Shown: one piece after another, positions 34,066 to 48,389 of the stretch | Layout of the letters: every line of letters starts with the position of its first letter | How positions within the stretch are numbered: the stretch's first letter is position 1 | From: Tubiluchus corallicola | Lineage: Eukaryota > Priapulida > Priapulimorpha > Priapulimorphida > Tubiluchidae | Direction of reading: 5' to 3' | NCBI GenBank assembly: GCA_030141605.1 | Contig: JAQGDQ010000797.1 | Span: forward strand, 30,787 to 94,786 | DNA length: 64,000 nt | The notes under the pieces: model-generated | Database searches by the model: none | What the model was told of the DNA's origin: nothing | The model's input: only the letters and a program-made list of their open reading frames with translations | Position numbers and translations under genes: made by a program

Positions 34066-34526
34066 GGGCAAAACATATCGTGAAACTGCTTACACGTGGA
34101 TTATACGAGTATCAAACGTCAGTGAAGGCGTCAAGCTGTGACACTCCCGATTGGTGAACTTTCTTCAAAAACTGGGTATCAGTATCTATGCCACATCTGA
34201 AGGTTACTTGTATCTAGGGAAGCCGCGCGGGGCTTAACAACGTTGAAACACACCGCTCCTAACAGTAAGACGAGGCAATTTCTTCAGCTGTGGCTTCTGG
34301 CCCACTGAGATCAAAGCTTAAATGATTGCCGAACATATTTTCTGGGGATTCTTCGTTGTGGTTTGGTTTTTGTGGTTTTTGGCACGTCTGTCTGTTTTAA
34401 TGCATTTGTTTATATGATTAACTGAACACTAATAAATTAAAATGCACAAAGTTAAATTGAACTGCTAGGAAAAGCAAATAACTATTTAAACTACTTGTAA
34501 CAGCTGTTATTTTATTATTCCTGCAC

Positions 34527-34610
<84 letters not shown>

Positions 34611-35499
34611 CCCTAACTCCCCTTCTCACAGTTATCTGCACGCCAATTCATTTTTATATACTTCTCATATTAAACAATTTTTTATTGATCCCAATCAATT
34701 TGCTTGCACAAGTTGGCAATAAACTCAGTAATAATTTGCAGCTTCATAACTCTTTGCCTTCCATCCATGATTTGAAAAGCGGACAGAGGATAATTTCAAA
34801 AATTTATTGTGTCACACTTTTCTCCATTATAATTAAAGCAATTAAGATTAGCAAGAAGGCAAACAAACATGTTTTCTCTTTTTGTGACTGTTTCTTCATT
34901 CGCTTCAATTTATTTCTTATACGTTTTTCGGATAAATAAAGTACTTGTCAGCGAAACGAAAACGGTAATTTTTGCTCGTTTTAATTAAGTTAACTTAAAT
35001 GTTTTAAGCACTGTACAGTTGACAGCAGTGTGTGGAATCCTCACCTGAAACCGTGATTGATTTGCTAGAATTGCCAGAGGTTTTGTACCGCAGCCATTTC
35101 AGTTTAAAAGTTGGTCTTCGACCTCAAGATGACGTTGATGACGTTTAAAATTCGTAATAAACTGGTTTGATTAACAGTTTTGCAGTTTTTTTATGGAATT
35201 GGAAAATTTCTCAGTGTGAATGATTAATACAGAACACTCTTGTCAACATGTTAACTTCCACTTACGTGTCCCAGAAAAAGAAAGTCTGGCTTTTTGTAGC
35301 TGTTTTGTAACCATATCAGTATAGTAACCATTTAGTCAGTTTAACTTAAAGGTAAAATATTTTAAAGCAGCACAAGAGGCTAACAATTTAAATTAATTAA
35401 ATTATGATAATTAAGGTTGATGTAGGTGGTATCGGATACAGTTTTTAATCTCTCTTAGCACTTAATAGTAGAAGAATAAATACCGTACAAGTTACCGAT
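34066..35499. other. Intergenic; (CT)n at 34532-34606
   Basis: Contains a CT microsatellite of about 75 bp. No gene recognised. Confidence 0.5.
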
Positions 35500-36040
35500 A
35501 AATGAAAGAACTTGTAAACAATGTAATAAATAATGAAGTGGAAGATGAGTTACACATGGTGCTTGTCTGCTATAAATATGAACATAGTAGACAGAATATG
35601 TTCGCACAAATTAGTTCTTTATGTCCCGATTTTCTCGATATGCCTAGTAGAGATAAACTGATTTCTCTAATTGGGACCAGTGATGTGGATATTTTAAATA
35701 TAGTATGTAATACTATACTATGTAATAGGTCACGAATTTAATCGTTAATATCTAAAGCGATGCTGCACCATTAATATAAATTCTGTCTTTATATTATCTT
35801 TATGTTATATGGGTTTTATACATCAGTATGTGATGACGTCCTATGTTTGTAAATGTGTAAATGCTTTGTTTTCTTATAAATACTTGAATTGTACTTTCGT
35901 GAGCGTGTATGTTATGTAAATGACTGTAACAATTTGTTCTACTACTTACCCAAAAAAATATATCAAACATAATTGTTGAAACGTTGTGACAATTCAACAC
36001 GCTCCCTTTGTACATTGTAATTGTCACAGCGGTTACTACA
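35500..36040 (+). pseudogene. LINE reverse transcriptase tail, family 3
   Basis: The frame at 35502-35741 reads VEDELHMVLVCYKYEHSRQN, then M-F and later S-R-D-K-L-I-S-L. This is the E-D-E-x-H-x-x-x-x-C-x-x-Y-x-x-x-R tail common at the C-terminus of LINE polyproteins. A 3' UTR-like AT-rich stretch follows; its end is uncertain. Confidence 0.7.
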
Positions 36041-37094
36041 TATATAAGTACGAATTTAAATTGTCCTTTGGGTGGCCTAACATAAGCGTTGGCGTACTCT
36101 GGTTGCCCCTAAAACATACATGAATAACATGTCAAATATTCGTCCAAAAGAAAATCCAAATGATATTGTATTTTCTTTGAACACATTTTCAATGTTATAC
36201 ATATACGCTTGATTTGTATTATTATTGACGTGAATTGTAATTTGTCGTAGTAATTTGAAATTTGTAAATGTTTACTGAGAGTAGAACCAATTCATGCTGA
36301 AGTTCTACATCACGTTCTTATTTTGAGGACTAGATTTCCGTGCAACCGTTCCTTTGCTGACAGCAAAATATGATTGCAGTTGATTCCCCAAGTTAACCCC
36401 CCCCCCATTTTATTTAACCTTAATGACAAATCGTCAGTCACTGAAGTGGTGGCTAAAAACACACCTTTTCTTAGTCCATTCTTACTATTTAAACCAGAAA
36501 TAGTATGTATAACCCAACTTGATAAACAGTTACTGACTGTTACACTAAAAAGAGAAAAAGTTTATTACAGTTACTGAAAAACTACACTTTTTTTAAGTTT
36601 ACCAAACAGCATTGCATAAATTACACGATCAATACGTATGAACAGCAAGTTCCACGAGCTTTTTTTATGCTTAAACTTTTCATCACTAGTAACAAAAAGT
36701 TCACTGCAGACAGGTGTTAGCAACAGGCTTATAGTTAACAGCTGAGGACTATTTAACGAGGATAACACTTTAACCAACAATTGTAAACTAGGCCGGTAAA
36801 CTATTTCCGAAGTGGTCCCCACAAAATAAACTAAAAGCAAAAACGTTACAGAAACCTTGTACGCGCATGCATTCAAAATGCCGAGTCATAAAATCCGTTT
36901 TAGAAATTGCACAGTTTAAAAACAACTTAAATATCACAATTTGTACAGAACGGATAAACGAAATATACACTACTGCGCAATCTATACACTTTAATAAAAC
37001 ATCTGCAATAAGATATAAGATAAATAAAATATATGAGTTAAAAGACACGCATGTTTATATTAGTTTATGTGCCGTTCTAGCAAGCATTTATATA
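36041..37094. other. Intergenic, no gene recognised
   Basis: Contains a nine-C run near 36396. Frames on both strands (36571-37136) overlap one another and show no family features. Confidence 0.4.
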
Positions 37095-37640
37095 TATATA
37101 TATAATATATATATAATAATCTTTATTTGCCGTTGAAATACATTGATAATCACTGAATAAAAACTTTACAGAGATGATCAATCAGTGTTAGTTAATAAAA
37201 ACTTACACTACTAAAGGCAAATGCATCAGTGCAATCTAAACTACTGTGCAGTAATGGAAAGTAACGACGAACAAAATCAAACGTATTTACAACTATGCAC
37301 AAAAAATGAAAAAATTATGATTCAATTAATATGGCCGTGGATATATAAATTCTGAATTAGTGTGTATGTTGTCGTACTGGTATTTCATATTTGGTTAATA
37401 TTAATGATTTTAATTCTGTTTTAAATGCTGATAGGGACTTGATTTATTTAACCTGTAATGGTAGAGAATTCCAAAGTAGAATTGCTTGCTTGGTTACAGA
37501 GTTCGTACGGTAGTGGGTATTTTACGTAATTTGTTTTAGATTGCTTGTTCTGGAATTAACGCTAGGATTTGGAAAAAAATTAAATCGTGACTTATAAGCA
37601 TTGACGTTACTGGCGTCGGCGACTTTTAGTGCTAAAGAGT
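37095..37640 (-). mobile_element. LINE 3' end, family 1, abutting a second LINE tail
   Basis: 37095-37570 is an inverted match to 2965-3450 along its whole length, ending at the TATA-rich run. Just upstream on the minus strand (about 37570-37640) another frame reads WNSLALKVADASNVNAYKSR then F-N-F-F-P-N-P-S-V. That is itself a LINE WNSLP-type tail running into the family 1 start (N-S-R-T-S-N-L-K-Q-I). Either family 1 carries two such boxes or two elements are joined. Confidence 0.7.
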
Positions 37641-38569
37641 TCCACTATATTTAGGTATGTGTTGATGTTTTAGCATAGTACTAAACGTACAAGTTAAGTG
37701 ACTAGCTGTAAAAATCTTCTTGACCACTGTACTGAGAGATTTTGCAGCTTTCAAATTGCTTAGAACTAACTATTTGCATCACGTACAAAAAATCATTCGA
37801 ATTGCCACCATTACTGTCACAGAATCTACATCTGTCATCATTCATTTAATAAATTAAAAAAATGCTTCTGCATATCACAAAAATCTTGTTAGCCATTGAC
37901 ACCGTCAGTTTTATTAGGCAGAGGAATTTCTGGATTAACAGATGATGACAGATTGTTGGCTAATTTTTTACCTCGTAGTATGTTTTCGTTTCTCCTGCAA
38001 TCTCTCAATCAAAGTTTAAATGAAGCACGTGCTGTTTTCATTTCTTCATAAATCAACTCTTGTTTAGTACAGTGAACGCTTTTCCGTACACGGTATGGCC
38101 ACACGTCGCGAATAATTGCATTCCAGCCAATGTATTAAATCCAAATTTGTAGCTAGTTTTTGAACAACCTGGCAATTTAGAACCCTAATTAAGCAACTAC
38201 GATATTTATCCATCAACTTAGGCGAGTGATCCGTCATTACATTCGCAAAATTAGTTATATAAACCGGAATCTACAACCTTTCAGGAAGCCCTTTTCTCAC
38301 ATTTACTTACAAGTGCTGAGTTGAATAGTTATGGTCACATGACCAATCACCTGGGTGAATGATATACAGGTCTTCATGAGTTAGAGTAATTGGTTGGATG
38401 AATATTATTATGAAATCTTAACGAAAAATAATTCAAGTTATCAAAGTTATTAGTATAACATAATACACTCATATCATTTCATACATCTCTAAAAACTGGT
38501 CGTAGACTTGGTCTAACCTGGATGTAATGTTGTGTGCAGTGTTAAAAAGTAAATGTATCAGTTTCATTG
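37641..38569. other. Intergenic, no gene recognised
   Basis: No gene supported. Confidence 0.45.
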
Positions 38570-38690
38570 CTGGTGCTGGTGCTGCTAGTACTACCATTAT
38601 TACCACTATTACTGTAACTTAGTATTGCCGCTGCAACTGCTGCTGCTATCACTGCTACTGCTGCTGCTGGTATTGTTGCTGCTACTGCTG

Positions 38691-38767
<77 letters not shown>

Positions 38768-38807
38768 GCTACTGCTGCTGCTGCTATCACTACTACTGCT
38801 GCTGCTG

Positions 38808-38848
<41 letters not shown>

Positions 38849-38904
38849 ACTACTACTAGTAGTAGTACTACTACTGCTATTACTGCTACTATTACTATTA
38901 CTAT

Positions 38905-38957
<53 letters not shown>

Positions 38958-39005
38958 CTTTGCTGCCATTACTGTTGCTGGTCCTGCTGCTATTATTATA
39001 GCTAC
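38570..39005. repeat. Compound trinucleotide tract: (CTG)n, (TAC)n, (AGT)n
   Basis: A long CTG run (core 38691-38755 and 38815-38848), short ACT runs, then (AGT)n at 38907-38956. Open on both strands as poly-Leu, poly-Ala or poly-Val, which is a by-product of the repeat. Confidence 0.95.
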
Positions 39006-41607
39006 TCCAACCTACTACTAACATTTCTTCAACTTTTATCATTACTGCAGTTTGAGTTATTTGAATCAGCAAATTGACTCATATACACTTACAAATTCGG
39101 AAATATTTGGCAAATTTTTAGCCTAACTTTTGCGGAAGAGATCAAATAAATTCGAAATTAACGAATATGTGGCCGATTTTTCTCGAATATTCTGTCAAGA
39201 TTCTTTCTAGTTTCCAGCAATTCAAAATGACCTTATCCACTGTGGTCAGGTTCATATTACGAATGATATTAGCTTAATGCGAAACAGCTTTTACTTGATT
39301 CAATCTACCAATTAATTTCATTTTATTAGCGTAGCTGCTTAATTACCCTTAGGACCACTATCATCTACTGCATATAATTGTCCTTCAAAGCAGTCAAGAG
39401 ACTGATACTAATTAAGATAATTATGTCTATTCTCAATTGTTCGTGACGAAGTTGGTTCAGAGAAATCAACCCACAATTTCTGAGAATTTGAATGGAAACG
39501 TGAAAATTCGCTAATGAACTTGTGCTCTTTCAATCACCAGCTAAATTAACTAATTAAACTATCATCACAAAACCCTTGTATCCACATTTTATGACCAAGC
39601 AATTCCTGTAATTGCGTTTATACTTCCTGTTCGTGTTCACAGACAAAATCCTGTGCGTGTGGCTATGTAATCCCCAAAGAATTTAATTGTATTAATTAGC
39701 TGAGCCAATAATAACACGTTCCAGCAGAATAAATCATCGTGTTGCAAGCTCTCTTTCGCATTGCCTCTAGTTTTTAACCTCTAACGCATTGCCGTCTGGT
39801 CTGGTAATCAGGCAAAAGTTTTTAAACTTGATAGGAAGCAGTTCTATTGCACACGAGTTAAACTTGTTCACGTGTGGTTTCTTGCTATTAGGTCTTTAAT
39901 TACGTTACAATGATGTAAACTGTAAGTCTTCAGGTTTTCCGGCCGATGAATACTGGCAATAATGGTTGATAGATACCGTGCGCACTGCTAAGTTCAGAGC
40001 CTCTTTTAACATGTTGGCTGGGTACCAAATTTGGTAAACAGTGAAGAAATCTTGGTACGTAGTGATGCCTAAATCTGATCACTAGGTACCGAGGTATATT
40101 GTTTCAACAAAAAGTAAATTTTGCCCGTTTCATTGGTGTATACAATTAGTGACCCTGACTTGGTCCTGTAGGAAACACAGTGAGTTTATGTTCGCTCCAG
40201 TGCTGAAGAACAATACGTTCCTAGGGGAAGATTGATCTCCGGTCAAGTATGTCACGTGAAACGTCAAATTATCGTCTGCGAATTGCACTGAAGTCTGTAG
40301 GCGCTACGTCATTCGATCCTCGTCCGAGTGTAGGTGATTTTTGAGCACAAAACAACGTAGGGACAGATTTAATGGCGATAGAGAATTCGTCAAAAGATTC
40401 TTCGGCAAAGACAATATGTTATGAGCTTGTCTTAGCGCTCTTGTTCAGATGTTGTGTAGAGTGGAGGTGTCGGTTCGACAGATATATGCTTGTATTTCTC
40501 ATAATTTTTCGATGTTTTATGGTATCATATTGCAAGTTTAATGTGCTTCACTTTGTTGAAACATGGCACTCAGAATAGGCCAGAAATAGCCGCTTCCGAA
40601 AGAAGAGATTCAAAATTTTTCCTAAATCCTATGCCATACTTGAAAAGTACTCCCTAGACCCCGTTTGGTACCCAGACATTGCCCCTAAAAAGAAGCTCTG
40701 GCTACGTTTACTATCCCTCCCCACCTAAGTTGCCCAATGAGCGGTCGGTTAGCAAATTAACAACTTAATGAGAAGGTATATTAATGTGGAGTATTTGGGT
40801 TCTAATTAGTTAAAAAATGAAGACCAATTAGTGGCACATAAACTGTACAGACGTTTTGGTCATGTTTCTTTTCAGTCTCCAGCAAAATTAAGCACGTAGG
40901 TAGATATCAATACCTTTTATATACTTTTTATGTAGAGACTCGGTTGACACAAAATGTGGTTCAATCAATATTCTTTTCTTCGTCGCTATCCTCCTCTAAG
41001 CTTCTTAAATAAAAAAGCTACATCTACCCCAACACGCTGAGTAAAAAGTAAAATTATTTAATTTGTATAAAACAGGAAAAGATATAGGTTGCATGTTGCA
41101 TTAATAATAAAGTTATAATTTTAATATCCTGCTATAACAGCCAACCATAAAAAATAATTATTATCTCTTCCCGTCTGGGCTGTTACTATGCCATATATTA
41201 ATTAATGTTGTATATCACATGGAATCTTTTAATCATTGCTTTATTCGTCCGCTGACAGTTGCTGGTGTTAGCAATAATGTTGATTGATGTTGTAGGAGAG
41301 ATACATTGTCATGATGGATGACAGTCTCCATGGGTTAATTTAATATGAGCTTGTATAATTTGCTATTCTGTCTCTGAATAATAATCGTAGTTGTATTAAT
41401 TCATCATCAACGTCTTCTATTATTTCACTTAGAATTCATATGGTTGTATTTGCATCATTGTCATACGATTTGTTGTTGTTGTTGTTATTGTTGCTGTTGT
41501 TTTTGTACTTGGATTTATGCGTCACCATATCTCCCATTGCTCGTCGTCGTTTGGTTTTTTCATGTTCTAAAACACGGCACACTCTACCTGTTTACGCCAC
41601 GCACTCC
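39006..41607. other. Intergenic, no gene recognised
   Basis: No coding region convincing. A CpG-richer stretch at about 40190-40370 (with TACGTCA and CACGTG words) precedes a 68-codon frame at 40372-40578; it could be a promoter and first exon, but no splice donor or homology supports it. Confidence 0.35.
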
Positions 41608-42729
41608 TACATGATGCAATTGTAGGAACCTCATGAATACATTATATGCCACAATAATATATATGTACCATTTATTTCGAACATATAGTTCACAATAAAG
41701 TTGTTAAAAAGCGTAAAATTATCTAGAAGAGAAGTAAGACTACGATAACAGGATTAGTACACATTGACACAAACAAATATATTCATAAAAATTAACACTT
41801 AAGATCAAAACAAAGAAAAGTAATACAATACAGATATTACAATTACACTTCTCATAAATTACCACACTTTATCAAGCAATATTTATTCATGTTATACCAA
41901 TGAAATACACCTACGAAAAGTCAATTAGTCACAGAGCCAATTTCTAATTTCATTTAAGTTACACATTTTTAAAAAAATATTATTGCATTCAGTAGATGTT
42001 GTATCACTGAATAAACAACAATTTCTTCCTTAGACGTGAGATGAAAACTGCTACTCATATAACATTATCTTCAATTCCTACACTTGTATGTACGTGTCAC
42101 AATCTTCTGTTGTTTTGCTCGAATCTATCTGTCACAACTTCGTATATGGACTCCAAGTATGAAATAAAAAAGTAAATAAAAATATTTAGTTAAAATTGAA
42201 TTCAAGTGCCACCGTATCTTTTATTCATTTGAAATTGCACCAATACAGCTTTAATAGAAATGTCCATTGTTGTACTTCAATATTATGTGTCGTAACATCT
42301 CACGTCTAAGGAAGAAATTGTTGTTTATTCAGTGATACAACATCTACTGAATGCAATAATATTTTTTTAAAAATGTGTAACTTAAATGAAATTAGAAATT
42401 GGCTCTGTGACTAATTGACTTTTCGTGGGTGTATTTCATTGGTATAACATGTATAAATATTGCTTGATAAAGTGTGGTAATTTATGAGAAGTGTAATTGT
42501 AATATCTGTATTGCATTACTTTTCTTTGTTTTGATCTTAAGAGCTAATTTGTAGGAATATATTTGTTTGTGTCAATGTGTACTAATCCTGTTGTTGTAGT
42601 TTTATTTCTCTTCTAGATACTTTTACGCTTTTTAACAACTTTACTGTGAAATATATGTTCGAAATAAATGGTATATATATTATTGTGGCATATAATGTAT
42701 CCATGAGCTTCCTACAATTACATGATGTA
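41608..42729. repeat. 1.1-kb inverted repeat (foldback), arms of about 435 bp
   Basis: The left arm 41608-42043 and right arm 42296-42729 are inverted copies along their whole length with few mismatches. For example, AAGCAATATTTATTCATGTT (left) is mirrored by AACATGTATAAATATTGCTT (right), and TTCTTCCTTAGACGTGAGATG is mirrored by CATCTCACGTCTAAGGAAGA. The 252-bp centre is unrelated. No transposase or long frame. I see no clear target duplication. Confidence 0.9.
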
Positions 42730-43639
42730 TGAATTCCGTTGCACTTGAATTTATATATCATAACATCTTTTATTCAGCTGCATTTGAATCTACTGTTGGC
42801 TTTGAAATAGAACCATTACATCACTAACAGGAAATGTCGATATCTATTATGTCTCCTATTTCGGCGCTCCAAACTTGGGCAACCAACGAACATTTCTTAA
42901 CTTGCGTGTGTTAATAAATAGTTCTGCAACTGTTTAACAAATGACAAACTCAGGCCAATGATTGGAGGATGAAGCACTGCTGGTGCCGACGTAAACAAAT
43001 ACCCAGTGGCTTCACTACCAGGAAATGATAACTGATAAAAAATGTAAAAAATTCCAACAACTGAGCATTTTTCAAGTGAAGAAATGAATTGATTATTTAT
43101 TTATTGTCTATTTCCTCCGGCATGTTTGTATCATGACTTTCATCTAATCAAATGCACATAATTTTTAGCGAAAAACAACCGAATAAAAATGTGAACGTGA
43201 ACCAATTTATCATGAAATCACTGAAGAATCTCGCATAATTGACGTGATCATACAGCTAGAACTCTTTTAAGACTTACGCCGAAATTTAGCGTACCATAGC
43301 AACGAAAAACAGCACAGACAGATTTTTTAAACATCTGATTCTGGCGTTTTTCTTATAGGGTGATACATAACCTTTTGCTATGGAGGCGGGGGGGAGGGAG
43401 GGAACGGAAACAACGAGTAATAGTGCAAAACAGCGAAGTACGTCAAAGTACTTCTGGAACAGTAACGAATCTATCATGTTTCAAAATACAACACGCCAAT
43501 CATTTAGAGACATAGAAAGACTCATCAACTAAAACCGTTCTCCTTTAATTATGGACAAAGGTCTGCAATTAGAAAGATTGAATAGATCAGATAGGCAGAT
43601 AGGTACGTGTGTACGGAAAAATAAATCCAGACTTGAAAC
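42730..43639. other. Intergenic; G-quadruplex candidate at 43388-43402
   Basis: G7-A-G3-A-G3 on the plus strand meets the usual quadruplex pattern. No gene. Confidence 0.45.
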
Positions 43640-43902
43640 CTCATGAAATGTATGTAAAGAACATCCATTTACTTGAAAAGCACAGAATTTTTTGGACAAG
43701 GATGAGTTTATCTGCCTACAGTCTTCATGTGGAGACCGGAAGGTGGAACCATGTAAATCAACAAGACAGACTTTCCAATGTGGCGAAAATGTACAAACAG
43801 AGCAGCATGTTCTTTGTGAAAGTAAAATTAGTGAGCATCTTAGAATGAGATATGATAACAGGAATCTCGGCCTTAACTTTGAAAGCACGGGCAACTTTTA
43901 AT
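43640..43902 (+). pseudogene. LINE tail with Cys/His motif
   Basis: The frame at 43692-43901 includes TFQCGENVQTEQHVLCES, then K-I-S-E-H-L-R. It resembles the CPCGxIQTExHVI tail of family 2, though the first Cys of the C-x-C pair is missing. Too short to assign further. Confidence 0.55.
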
Positions 43903-43906
43903 TTCA

Positions 43907-44110
<204 letters not shown>

Positions 44111-45702
44111 GGCTTGTAAGACTCGGGTGTTTCGCACTACGTATAGTCTTGAGGGGAAGATCGGAGCAGCGACTTGCGGATAGCGATCAATGGCATATTC
44201 TTGGACTATCTCAGCATCTAGTTTGTCTTTCAGGATAACTCCAATTAGTTTGGCTGGAGTTTACAATAGGTCCAGTGAATTTCTACGCCACTCAATTCAA
44301 TCGTTTCCCAGAGACATCGGAGGCTTTCATTCTAAATTATGAAAGCGTGATAGATTCCCTGTTGTTTCAGTGATGTTTTGATGTAATAAATCATCGTGTA
44401 GTATTACTTGTTTTTGTACCTCGTTAACAAACTATTATGTACCATACTGTGTAATCTAAATCTAAAATTTGAACAAATTGTTGAACAGAAAATGGCAAAG
44501 TGAAACATTTGGGACAAAAACCTGTGGAATCAACACAGCACTATAGGCTATCATTGAATGTTCATTTTTTTCTTTTTTACGTAAATCTTGCAAAATAATC
44601 TGACATGGACTTTGTACAGTTACTGTTTTTTATTGCTTATCCTTTTCGACCTGACAATTTTCCTTTTTTGGATTCAGTATTGCCAGTTTGGTAAGTCTCT
44701 GTGTTGCCAACTTGTTATTTTTGTACAATTTGAGATACTGCAAGTCACAGTCAACAGCAGAGTCAATCATTAGTTTTCATGATTGTGATGAGACCGGAAC
44801 ATAACTCATTATCAAACATAAACTTCTAAAGTAAAAAGATCAGCAAACCAGCAGAGCTCGCTTAGCCTCGTTTTGTTTGCACATTCACCCTTTTCAGCTA
44901 GAACAATAGCCAGAAGCAGTATACTTCACCCATTCAATGATCGAACCGGTTCGGCGGCGCTTAACTTAGGGCGTTGAACATACACCAGTAACCCCGAGCT
45001 CTTTTACTCGCCTAAAATTCTAGGAAAATTCTGCTCTCCTATGATTTATTTTTAGATCATTGCAAATTTTACGATGCTGCACAACAATAAAAAGTTCCGC
45101 AAACGTAAATGAATCGCTACTTGTTTTATTCACAGATCTTATCCTACATATAATTTTAACCTCAACGTTTCTCTTCCGGTTTTCCTGTTCTCCAAAATCC
45201 CGAATTCCCTAATGCGAACTTAAAGACAAGAACCCACTTTATTAATCCTATTACTGGAACAAGTGAAAGATAAAATATTTCTTCTTTGTCAGACTACAGA
45301 AGACCACACAAGACACGCATTAATCGCATTCAGTTAACAGGTCTTTCATAATGATTGTACGACACCTTATTAGCTGCTTCGGGTAATTTTTGCCTGAGTG
45401 TAAAATTTCAATTAGAAGATTATTGTAAATGCCAGGGTTTTATTTCACGCAACACTGACTTTGCTAATGGAATAATTGTGTATGCTAATTGAAACTGGCT
45501 GCTTACTTTCACTTACTGGATTTGATAATATTCAACAGCTGCAGTAGCGTTATTCTTTAATTCAGAAACGAATAGTCGACGGAAGTGGGTGACCCATCAA
45601 ATAGGTCATTCGCACAATTGAATGATCGGTCAATTAATGGTCAATTGATGGGTAATAGACTTGTTTTCTAGCTAGCTGGCTAACTTGGTTGATCAGTGAG
45701 CA
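44111..45702. other. Intergenic, no gene recognised
   Basis: No supported feature. Confidence 0.45.
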
Positions 45703-46120
45703 AAGTAGTAGTAGTAGTAGTATTTTTATTGTCATTAAGACCAACAAGATTACATGTACATGTACAACTACGGTACGTGCCACGCGCAACATTACAGAAT
45801 ACAAATATTAATTTACAAATTATGCTAAAGTATAGCATAAAAATACACAGCAATAGCAGTAACCATTTAACATTTATCTAGAAAGGTGTTAACAACCTGA
45901 TAACAATTTAATGATAAAATGTTAGCTAGCTTAACTGTCACTTACATAAATAAATTGAGAATGTCGCTTAAGAACTTTCCAAACACCTTTGCTATTGAAA
46001 AAACTTAAATGTGAAACATAACCAACCCCATATCTCTCGTTAGTCTTTCTGACAAGCCATCTTTTGACTTGTTTCACGGATCTTCTGAAAAGTTTCTTTA
46101 TAAATTTCTTACACATTTAA
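45703..46120 (-). mobile_element. LINE 3' end (candidate)
   Basis: On the minus strand the sequence ends GGTCTTAATGACAATAAAAA followed by a (CTA)n tail (45703-45720 region), the form of a CR1-type 3' end. A basic 61-codon minus frame upstream (45931-46116) could be a LINE relic but has no diagnostic motif. Confidence 0.5.
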
Positions 46121-46679
46121 CTTTTGTGTTCTGCCATGATTGACGAACTAAGCTTTAATGCATTATCGTTTGCTCAAATGGTAACAAGTGCAATACGATC
46201 TTGATCGATACGTTTAACAACTAAGCAGTCTGACAGGATTCAAGCCTAATGTTGCTCTCGCTATGACACGAATCATTCTCCAAACCCCACAATTATTGGG
46301 ATGGATCCAATCTCTCCAAATGAAAGATCATAATGGAAGGCATTACGGTCTGATCACGCAAACGGCTGTAATGTATTCTGTACATCAGTGCAATGTCAAG
46401 TTACCTAAAGCTAACGTTTTACGTATAAACTAAATTCTAACTGCACAGAACGTTTGATTCGTAGCAGCACACTAGAATTTTAACAAGCTTTTGTTTGGTT
46501 CTTCTCATGAACTCACGAGAAGTGCTATTTCAATTGGAGAGGATAGCTGGCAAAATTGAAATGTAATAAAGCGGAGATTTAATAACAAGCAGTGGCAGGG
46601 AGAACCATAGCAACACTGAAATGTGATCCCGTCATATTGGAACGGGTCTTTATTTTGGCCGCTTTGCTTTGAGTTGTGG

Positions 46680-47230
46680 AGTTGTGTGTTACACTGCGTT
46701 TTTTATTTTGTATTGCTGTGCTGTGTTGTGCTGTGCGGTGTTATAGTTTGTTTTGTTGTGCTGTGCTGTGCTTTGTTGTGCTGTTCTTAGTTTTGTTTTG
46801 TTATGCTGTGCTGCACTGTTCTTTGTTTTCTTACGCTGAGCTGTGATTCGTTTTGTTTTACCACGCGGTGACTTGTTTGCTGTGTTGTTGTGTGCTTTAC
46901 TCTTACGCTATGTTGTGGTGTCACTGTTGGGCCTTGTTTGTTACGCTTGCTGTGTCATGCTTTGTGCCATGTTGTTCTATGCTGCGCTTATTATGTTGAC
47001 CCTCTTTGTTTTGTTACCTACGTACTGTGCTTTGTTTTATTAAGCTGCTTTGCGCTTGATTAGTTATGCTCCACTATGCTGTTTACTGAGGTTTTATGTT
47101 GAGCCGTGCTTTGTCTTTATCTTTGTTTTGTATCCTATGCCGTTGTGTTTTGTTTTGTTATGCTGTGCTGTGCTGTGCTTTACTTGTGCTGTGCTGTATT
47201 CCTGCTATCCGATAAACTTGAATGTTATGG
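46680..47230. repeat. Degenerate pentanucleotide region (TGTGC, TTTTG)
   Basis: Repeated words TGCTG, TGTGC and TTTTG in irregular order over about 550 bp. The two cysteine- and leucine-rich frames here follow from that composition. Confidence 0.75.
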
Positions 47231-47382
47231 TTAGTCCCCTCTGTCCTTAAACGAATTCATTTTTTACTTTATGTTGTTTCGTGCTTTACTCTATGCTTAT
47301 TACTAGAGATTTTATATCTCAGTTGAGCACAAAAAACGTGGGTGGCTCCTAACTATATAAAGATTGTGATGATGTATGGTAG

Positions 47383-47433
47383 AGAGACAGAGAGAAAGGG
47401 AGAAAGAGAGAGAGAGAGACAGAGAGAGAGAGA

Positions 47434-47494
<61 letters not shown>

Positions 47495-47506
47495 CAGAGA
47501 GAGAGA
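47383..47506. repeat. (GA)n microsatellite
   Basis: AG/GA run with rare interruptions. Confidence 0.95.
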
Positions 47507-47923
47507 AAACCAGGTAGCTTAGGTGTCCAAAAAAAATATTCATTTTCTAGTCACGTTTTACTCGCTCTCAAGCTTCGGTATGTTTTTACCCCGGAAACAT
47601 TAACCAAGATGTTTTTAAAAACTTGGCGACCTCTACAAATGCTGCAACCCCAATTAAGGCGATTTCAATAACAATCGCGTTATCGAAAGCATACGGGCGC
47701 GTCGTCTCGTTTCCGTTTCCGAGTCAAGGGCTTCAGCTCAATGTGACAGGGAAGCCAGACTGAGTTTTATATGTCACAACAGCAGAATGGTAGGAATCCG
47801 ACCTATTTTCATTATTTCTGCGCGCCAGCTTACAATATCTGTGTTGAGACTGTCAGTCGAAGCAAATTTGCTGGACTGCTCCAAGACGTGCCTAGAAGCC
47901 TTGATGTGAATTTAATTTGTTAC

Positions 47924-48389
<466 letters not shown>

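Noticed and set aside
38542-39077. Poly-Ala and poly-Leu proteins of 150-176 codons
   Set aside because: Trinucleotide repeat tract open on both strands; no non-repeat domain.
40372-40578. 68-codon frame after a CpG-richer stretch as a first exon
   Set aside because: No donor site or homology; left as a remark only.
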